This document shows, one piece after another, positions 59,208-64,000 of a stretch of DNA of 64,000 bases. The translations under genes and the position numbers were made by a program. Source of the stretch: Vibrio sp. ES.051 (GTDB lineage: Bacteria > Pseudomonadota > Gammaproteobacteria > Enterobacterales > Vibrionaceae). Within the stretch, counting starts at the first letter, position 1. The number at the start of each line of letters is the position of its first letter. The stretch covers positions 620,001 through 684,000 of the forward strand of contig NZ_PDJL01000004.1 in assembly GCF_002563795.1 (NCBI RefSeq), in the 5' to 3' direction. The notes under the pieces were generated by a model. That model saw only the letters and a list, made by a program, of their open reading frames with translations. It was not told where the DNA came from and did not search any database.

Positions 59208-61013
59208 TTAAGCCACTTCAGGTATCGGTTTTGGTGGTTGCTCTAAGTCGGGCTCTTTTTGTACCGTCGGGATTTGTCCTTCACCGACCGCATTGATGTA
59301 ACTGCCACTGAGCTTAATGGCGAGATACATATCGGCACGCAGTAAGATACCGCCCTCGCTGGTGCTGATCCCAGTGAGCTCACACCATTGACGTAAGCGT
59401 CGTTTTCGTCCGGCCAGAACCAAACGTATGCCTCGCTTTTTCAATACGTCATGAATGTCAGCCAGCGTTGCCATTACACTTAAATCAAGATGGGTAAAGC
59501 TTGATACCGCATCAACCACGACACAACTGGCATCTTTGTGATGCTCTGCATGTTCTAGCACTCGGCGCTTAAAATAAGGGGCATTAAAGTAGGTAAGTGG
59601 TGAGTTGAATCGATAAATTACCATGCCTGGAATAGGTGAGGCTTTGCCCGTGTCGTCGATGGTACGAATAGTACCTTTCTCATCCAATCCAAGCAGCTGA
59701 TCACTCGGCCGCATGACGATGCGTAAAAACTGAAATAACCCCAAAAGCACGGCTAATGTAATGCCCGGAATCACACCAATGACTAAAACAGATACGAAGG
59801 TAATGATGGCAAGATAGAACGCGTCTTTGTCACGTGCCTTTAACGTCCAAATACCCTTGAGATCGAGTAGCGACAAGGACGCAATAATCAAGACGACGCC
59901 AAGTGAAGCAATAGGGATAAACTGTAAAGGCTCGTAGATAAACACGGCGATGACCGCAATGGTGAGCGCCGCAATGATCGATACGAGTTGGGACTTGCCG
60001 CCATTTGCATCGTTGACTGCGGTGCGAGAGTCGGCGCCACTAATCGCAAACCCTTGAGAAAAGGCAGAAGCTATATTCGCAAACCCCAATGCCTGAAATT
60101 CTTTATTAGCGTCAATATCATAGCAATTTTTAGCCGCAAAACTGCGCGCGGTGAGCATCATGCTGACAAAGCTCACGATAGCAAGGTTGAGTGCTGGAAC
60201 CACCAGTCCGCGCACTTCACCTAGCTCGAACTTTGGTGTTTGGAATTGTGGAAACCCGCCTTGAGTCAGGCCGACCACAGAGACGTTCATCTCTTGTAGA
60301 TGGAATAACCAAACCGAGGTTGTCGTGACCAGTATGGCGAGCATTGCCGCTGGCCAAGCTGGGCGATAGCGTTTCGTCACCAGATAAACCACAACCGTTG
60401 CAATACTTAACGTTAAAGTAGGCCAGTGAAGTTCTGCTAAACGTTGAGGCGCCTCCCATAATTGCTCAAGTAGATAACGTTGTTCGTATTTTAAGCCCAA
60501 GACTTTCGCAAACTGACCCACAATGATGGTGAGGGCGACACCGTTGAGTAGTCCCAGAAGGATAGGACGAGATAGGAAGTCAGCAAAAATGCCTAGTTTG
60601 AATCGGCTTGCCAGTACGCACCAAATACCTGTCATGGCGGTCATGGTCATGACCAATTGCCAGTGTTTGGTTGGGTCGCCTGCCGCAAGAGGGGTAACGA
60701 CAGCAGCGATAACCGCGCAAGTCGCCGCATCGGGGCCAACAATGAGCTGTCGAGAAGTGCCCATCACAGCATACACCAGCATGGGCAATACGCACGAATA
60801 CAGGCCGACAATCGCAGAAACACCGGTTAACTGTGCATAGGCGATGGCGACAGGTAGCGCCACCGCGACGACAGAAAAAGCCGCTCTAAAGTCGTTAACA
60901 AGCCATTCTTTTTGATAATGCTTAAGTTGGACTAGCCCGGGAAACCATTGTGCGAATAATGTTTTGGCCAACAGATTTACTCTATATGTGGTTGAGTTAC
61001 TTAAAGTATACAC
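59208..61013 (-). CDS. SulP-family anion transporter with C-terminal STAS domain
   Basis: 601 residues from a GTG at 61013; a TTG at 60971 (LAKTLFAQW) is an equally possible start, since neither has a strong ribosome binding site and a TATACT -10-like element lies at 61004-61009. SulP core: VALPVAIAYAQLTGVSAIVGLYSCVLPML in parts, then GPDAATCAVIAAVVTPLA. The STAS domain (about 465-560) has CVVVDAVSSFTHLDLSVMATLADI. It is not closely similar to the 496-residue SulP protein at 55030, so it is probably a separate subfamily. Substrate (sulfate, bicarbonate or other) is undetermined. Confidence 0.87.
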   Translation of the reverse strand: MYTLSNSTTYRVNLLAKTLFAQWFPGLVQLKHYQKEWLVNDFRAAFSVVAVALPVAIAYAQLTGVSAIVGLYSCVLPMLVYAVMGTSRQLIVGPDAATCAVIAAVVTPLAAGDPTKHWQLVMTMTAMTGIWCVLASRFKLGIFADFLSRPILLGLLNGVALTIIVGQFAKVLGLKYEQRYLLEQLWEAPQRLAELHWPTLTLSIATVVVYLVTKRYRPAWPAAMLAILVTTTSVWLFHLQEMNVSVVGLTQGGFPQFQTPKFELGEVRGLVVPALNLAIVSFVSMMLTARSFAAKNCYDIDANKEFQALGFANIASAFSQGFAISGADSRTAVNDANGGKSQLVSIIAALTIAVIAVFIYEPLQFIPIASLGVVLIIASLSLLDLKGIWTLKARDKDAFYLAIITFVSVLVIGVIPGITLAVLLGLFQFLRIVMRPSDQLLGLDEKGTIRTIDDTGKASPIPGMVIYRFNSPLTYFNAPYFKRRVLEHAEHHKDASCVVVDAVSSFTHLDLSVMATLADIHDVLKKRGIRLVLAGRKRRLRQWCELTGISTSEGGILLRADMYLAIKLSGSYINAVGEGQIPTVQKEPDLEQPPKPIPEVA

Positions 61014-61142
61014 CGCTTCGTCGTAACGCCTGTGAGCTATTTATCCGTTGAAAAGCGAAAACGTTATTTGGTGAGGTTCACTTAAGCATTCGTGTTGGAA
61101 AAGTACTGGGTTGATTTCGAGATATTTGGAACCATCATAAGT

Positions 61143-61172
61143 CAAAACGGGAGCCATCGCGGCTCCCGTTTT
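61143..61172 (-). terminator. Intrinsic terminator after fadE
   Basis: AAAACGGGAGCC (61144-61155) and GGCTCCCGTTTT (61161-61172) form a perfect 12-bp stem with a T-run on the minus strand. Confidence 0.88.
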
Positions 61173-61190
61173 ACTGTCTCAGAGGATCGT

Positions 61191-63635
61191 TTAAGCCACG
61201 CTATCCATCTGAGGGTATAGTGGCTTTGCGGCAAGTAGCTCCGGCTCAAAGTCATCGACATTGATGGTATCTAGACGGTGTTGCTCCGCTTCTCTTAGCA
61301 GTTCCGCTTCTTCTTGAGTAAGAATACCTTGCTCTAGTCCTTCTTGTGCCATCATATCTAAACGCAAGAATGGGCGGCGCTTATCTTGTGCTTTACATAC
61401 TTTGTCGAACAGCGGTTCTGCTTGAAGAATCACTGAGAGGGCCAGTTCAATCTTACCTGCAGGATTGTGCTCGGTTGGTTCAAGGTATTGACCGCGCCCA
61501 ATGCGTGAACGTGTTGCACTTGGGGTTTGTAGAATACGCGCGACTTTGCTGTCTAATTTATCGCTTGGCGCTTTACGTATACGGCCAAATGGCATGATGA
61601 GTACACGTAGCGCACGGGCAATGACTTTATTCGGGAAGTTCGCTAAAAACTCATCTACGGCCACTTCTGCTTGTTTTAAGCTGTCTTGTAAGCCCCAATG
61701 AACAAGAGGAAGATCTTCGACTGGGCGTCCATCTTGTTCAAAGCGTTTGAGTGTCGCTGAGCTGAGGTATAATTGGCTTAGGATATCTCCCAAACGTGCA
61801 GACAGTCGCTCTTTGCGTTTTAGTGACCCACCCAGCACGGCCATCGAGATATCAGACAGAAGGGCTAAGTTCGCGCTGTAACGGTTTAATTGCTGGTAGT
61901 AGCGCTTGGTGGCATCTTTGGTTGGAGCCGATGAGCCTAAGCCATCACTTAAGCCAAACCAAATACTGCGCACGATGTTACTCATGGTGAAGCTCACATG
62001 ACCAGCAAGGGCTTTGTCGAATTGTTCAACTGCATCGCTGGCGTGAGAGTAAGCCGCGTTCATTTCTTCTAGAACATAAGGGTGACAGCGAATGGCACCT
62101 TGGCCGAAGATGATCATTGAACGAGTTAGGATATTGGCACCTTCCACGGTTACGGCGATTGGCGAACCTTGGTAACCACGTGCTAGGAAGTTAGAAGGGC
62201 CAAGGCAAATACCTTTACCGCCTACAATGTCCATGGCGTCGATAATGCTTTGTTGACCACGGTGAGTACAGTGGTACTTCACGATTGCCGAGATAACCGA
62301 TGGCTTTTCACCTAGGTCAATACCTGCCACCGTTAGGTTACTTGCCGCGTCCATTACATAGGCGTTACCACCTAGTCGTGCTAACGGTTCTTCAACCCCT
62401 TCCATGTAACCGATAGGTTGTTTGAACTGACGACGGATACGGGAATATGCCCCGGTTGCCATTGCGGCTGATTTGATGCCACCGGTTGAGTTTGAAGGAA
62501 GCGTGATACCGCGACCAACCGATAAACACTCAACCAGCATACGCCAACCTTGGCCAGCCATTTTTTCGCCACCAATAATGAAATCGATAGGCACAAAAAT
62601 GTCGTTACCGCGCGTTGGACCATTTTGGAATGGTACGTTAAGAGGGAAGTGACGGTTTCCAATCTCTACACCTTTCACATCCGTTGGGATGAGCGCACAG
62701 GTAATACCGAGATCTTTTTTGTCGCCCAGTAAGCCTTCAGGATCACGCAGTTTGAAGGCTAGGCCGAGTACAGTCGCTACTGGTGCAAGGGTGATGTAGC
62801 GTTTGTTCCAAGTTAGGCGCATACCTAAGACTTCTTTACCATCCCATTCGCCTTTACAGACCACACCGTAGTCTGGGATTGAGCCTGCATCTGAGCCAGC
62901 TTCTGGACTGGTTAGGGCGAAACATGGGATCTCTTTGCCTTCTGCTAGGCGCGGTAGGTAATGATTTTTTTGTTCTTCAGTACCGTAGTGTTGCAGTAAC
63001 TCTCCAGGGCCCAAAGAATTCGGCACCCCAACGGTGGAAGATAGAACGCCCGATACGCCCGTGAGTTTTTGTAGTACCAAAGACTGCGCGTAGGCGGAAA
63101 ATTCAAGACCGCCGTATTTCTTTTTGATGATCATGGCGAAGAACTTATGATTTTTGAAGTATTGCCATACTTCTGGAGGCAAATCTGCTAGCTCATGGGT
63201 CACTTGGAAGTCACTGACCATGGCGCACACTTCATTAACTGGACCGTTAAGAAATGCTTGTTCTTCGGCACTTAATTTAGGTGCTGGAATGGCATGAAGC
63301 TTTTGCCATTCAGGCTTGCCTTTGAATAGTTCGGCTTCCCACCATACTGTGCCCGCGTCTAGTGCCTCTTTTTCTGTTTGAGACATGGCAGGTAGCACTT
63401 TTTTGAAAAGCGCCAGCGCTTTACGACTAATTAAAGACTGACGAACGCTGGGAACCGCGAGGATGGCTGCAGCAAGTATGTAAATCGCCCAGCCTATCAA
63501 CCCTACTGAGCCAGTAATGGTCAGTACTAACATGGTAATAGTTAGAAGGCTGATGGATTTCACGAGGCTCATTCGGTGATAGAGCGTGACGCCTAACACG
63601 ATTATCATCGTGATGATTGAGAGCAAGATGTCCAT
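61191..63635 (-). CDS. fadE: Acyl-CoA dehydrogenase FadE
   Basis: 814 residues, the length of enteric FadE. Two or three N-terminal membrane helices (about 1-65) anchor it. The acyl-CoA dehydrogenase core follows: the substrate/FAD loop [14 protein letters not shown], the motif [29 protein letters not shown] in parts, and [13 protein letters not shown]-terminal DUF1974-type extension of about 280 residues is characteristic of FadE. It catalyses the first oxidation of fatty acyl-CoA in beta-oxidation. An AAGGAAAA ribosome binding site supports the ATG at 63635. Confidence 0.96.
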   Translation of the reverse strand: MDILLSIITMIIVLGVTLYHRMSLVKSISLLTITMLVLTITGSVGLIGWAIYILAAAILAVPSVRQSLISRKALALFKKVLPAMSQTEKEALDAGTVWWEAELFKGKPEWQKLHAIPAPKLSAEEQAFLNGPVNEVCAMVSDFQVTHELADLPPEVWQYFKNHKFFAMIIKKKYGGLEFSAYAQSLVLQKLTGVSGVLSSTVGVPNSLGPGELLQHYGTEEQKNHYLPRLAEGKEIPCFALTSPEAGSDAGSIPDYGVVCKGEWDGKEVLGMRLTWNKRYITLAPVATVLGLAFKLRDPEGLLGDKKDLGITCALIPTDVKGVEIGNRHFPLNVPFQNGPTRGNDIFVPIDFIIGGEKMAGQGWRMLVECLSVGRGITLPSNSTGGIKSAAMATGAYSRIRRQFKQPIGYMEGVEEPLARLGGNAYVMDAASNLTVAGIDLGEKPSVISAIVKYHCTHRGQQSIIDAMDIVGGKGICLGPSNFLARGYQGSPIAVTVEGANILTRSMIIFGQGAIRCHPYVLEEMNAAYSHASDAVEQFDKALAGHVSFTMSNIVRSIWFGLSDGLGSSAPTKDATKRYYQQLNRYSANLALLSDISMAVLGGSLKRKERLSARLGDILSQLYLSSATLKRFEQDGRPVEDLPLVHWGLQDSLKQAEVAVDEFLANFPNKVIARALRVLIMPFGRIRKAPSDKLDSKVARILQTPSATRSRIGRGQYLEPTEHNPAGKIELALSVILQAEPLFDKVCKAQDKRRPFLRLDMMAQEGLEQGILTQEEAELLREAEQHRLDTINVDDFEPELLAAKPLYPQMDSVA

Positions 63636-63686
63636 ATGTATTTTCCTTTTCAGACTTTATAAGTGTTGTACGTCTGTGCGCTAGGT

Positions 63687-63703
63687 AAGAGGTCTAACCA
63701 GTT
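63687..63703 (-). promoter_or_regulatory. FadR-type operator of fadE
   Basis: On the minus strand 63703-63687 reads AACTGGTTAGACCTCTT, which keeps the AACTGGT and GACCT cores of the FadR operator consensus (A-A/G-CTGGTCCGACNTGTT). It lies 52 bases upstream of the fadE start, where repression relieved by long-chain acyl-CoA would be expected. Confidence 0.7.
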
Positions 63704-64000
63704 GACTAAGTGTAATCAAAATATTAAGGAAATGTAAAACATAAGATTGGGTAAAAAGTGATCTAAGTAGGGTTAAAATTTTAAAGTTGCGATTTGAGTG
63801 ATGATTTTGTAAGCAAGTTAACAAGTTTATTACTATCACTAATCTAAATCTGTTGCTTCGCTATCGACACTAATTCTCGTTTGTGGGTAAACTCAGAGGC
63901 ATCAAACCCGAGTTCAGGTTTATGAAATGTTAGATGCTGAATTAGCATCAGAACAATTTGCTGAGGAAGCGATGGATTTCCGACAGCCTAAATAATAAAG
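63704..64000. other. Right-edge intergenic sequence
   Basis: About 300 AT-rich bases. Apart from the upstream part of the fadE promoter I see no recognised gene. A 34-codon frame at 63891-63995, ending LDAELASEQFAEEAMDFRQPK, has no start with a ribosome binding site and is not recognised. Confidence 0.35.

Noticed and set aside
63891..63995. 34-codon frame ending LDAELASEQFAEEAMDFRQPK at the right edge.
   Set aside because: It begins straight after an in-frame stop, has no start with a ribosome binding site, and matches nothing I recognise. The product could equally be chance, so it is not listed as a gene.

Overview
The window is a stretch of a marine gammaproteobacterial chromosome, almost certainly Vibrio and most likely the Harveyi clade (V. 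parahaemolyticus and relatives). The evidence is gene order and protein content: an uninterrupted rpsB-tsf-pyrH-frr-uppS-cdsA-ispC-rseP-bamA-skp-lpxD-fabZ-lpxA-lpxB-rnhB-dnaE-accA-tilS block, an 848-residue multidomain chitinase, a 292-residue methionine aminopeptidase with insertions, and many small conserved families shared with enterics (YaeP, YaeH, YebE, YaiI, YqcC, YafS, YggN). No taxonomic search was run. Nearly all of it is core chromosome.

Layout. 1-1580 is the edge of an accessory region: the 3' part of an AT-rich, diverged dinB copy is followed, after 160 bp carrying four copies of TTTGTAAG, by the resident dinB, which has lost its first codons and its first catalytic aspartate. 1577-9779 holds a RecQ-family helicase, a Gre-like factor, YggN, a chitinase, an NSS-family Na+ symporter whose promoter carries a near-perfect TrpR operator, and two small proteins. 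9891-20435 is a housekeeping patchwork (yebE, proS, trmO, an AbgT-family transporter, yaiI, a GNAT enzyme, DUF3301/DUF3549, yqcC-truC, yaeH) and contains an unannotated CsrB-family regulatory RNA at about 16453-16797 with an upstream GacA/UvrY/VarA-type box. 20577-46402 holds glnD and map (leftward), then the long rightward translation, envelope and lipid A block ending with tilS, a cytochrome c and glnB. 46603-54034 holds YafD-like, YIP1/mltD, gloB/yafS, rnhA/dnaQ and a TIGR03503 protein. 54171-63635 is mostly membrane and stress functions (SulP-Usp pair, marC-psiE pair, VF530 protein, a second SulP-STAS transporter) and ends with fadE, which has a FadR-type operator in its promoter. A decayed HxlR-family regulator lies at 56791-56980.

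How the parts work together. GlnD and GlnB are both here and form the nitrogen-sensing uridylylation pair. The central block couples translation (S2, EF-Ts, RRF), UMP synthesis, undecaprenyl and CDP-diacylglycerol synthesis, the isoprenoid step that feeds undecaprenyl, sigma-E proteolysis (RseP), outer-membrane assembly (BamA, Skp), lipid A synthesis (LpxD, FabZ, LpxA, LpxB) and the first step of fatty acid synthesis (AccA), with DnaE and RnhB between them. Catabolic inputs are chitin hydrolysis, probable tryptophan uptake and beta-oxidation (FadE).

I did not find a large undescribed system, CRISPR array, prophage, IS element, rRNA or tRNA. The most worthwhile points are the dinB replacement junction with its repeats, the CsrB RNA, the TrpR operator on the NSS transporter, and a pair of interleaved inverted repeats upstream of the AbgT transporter.
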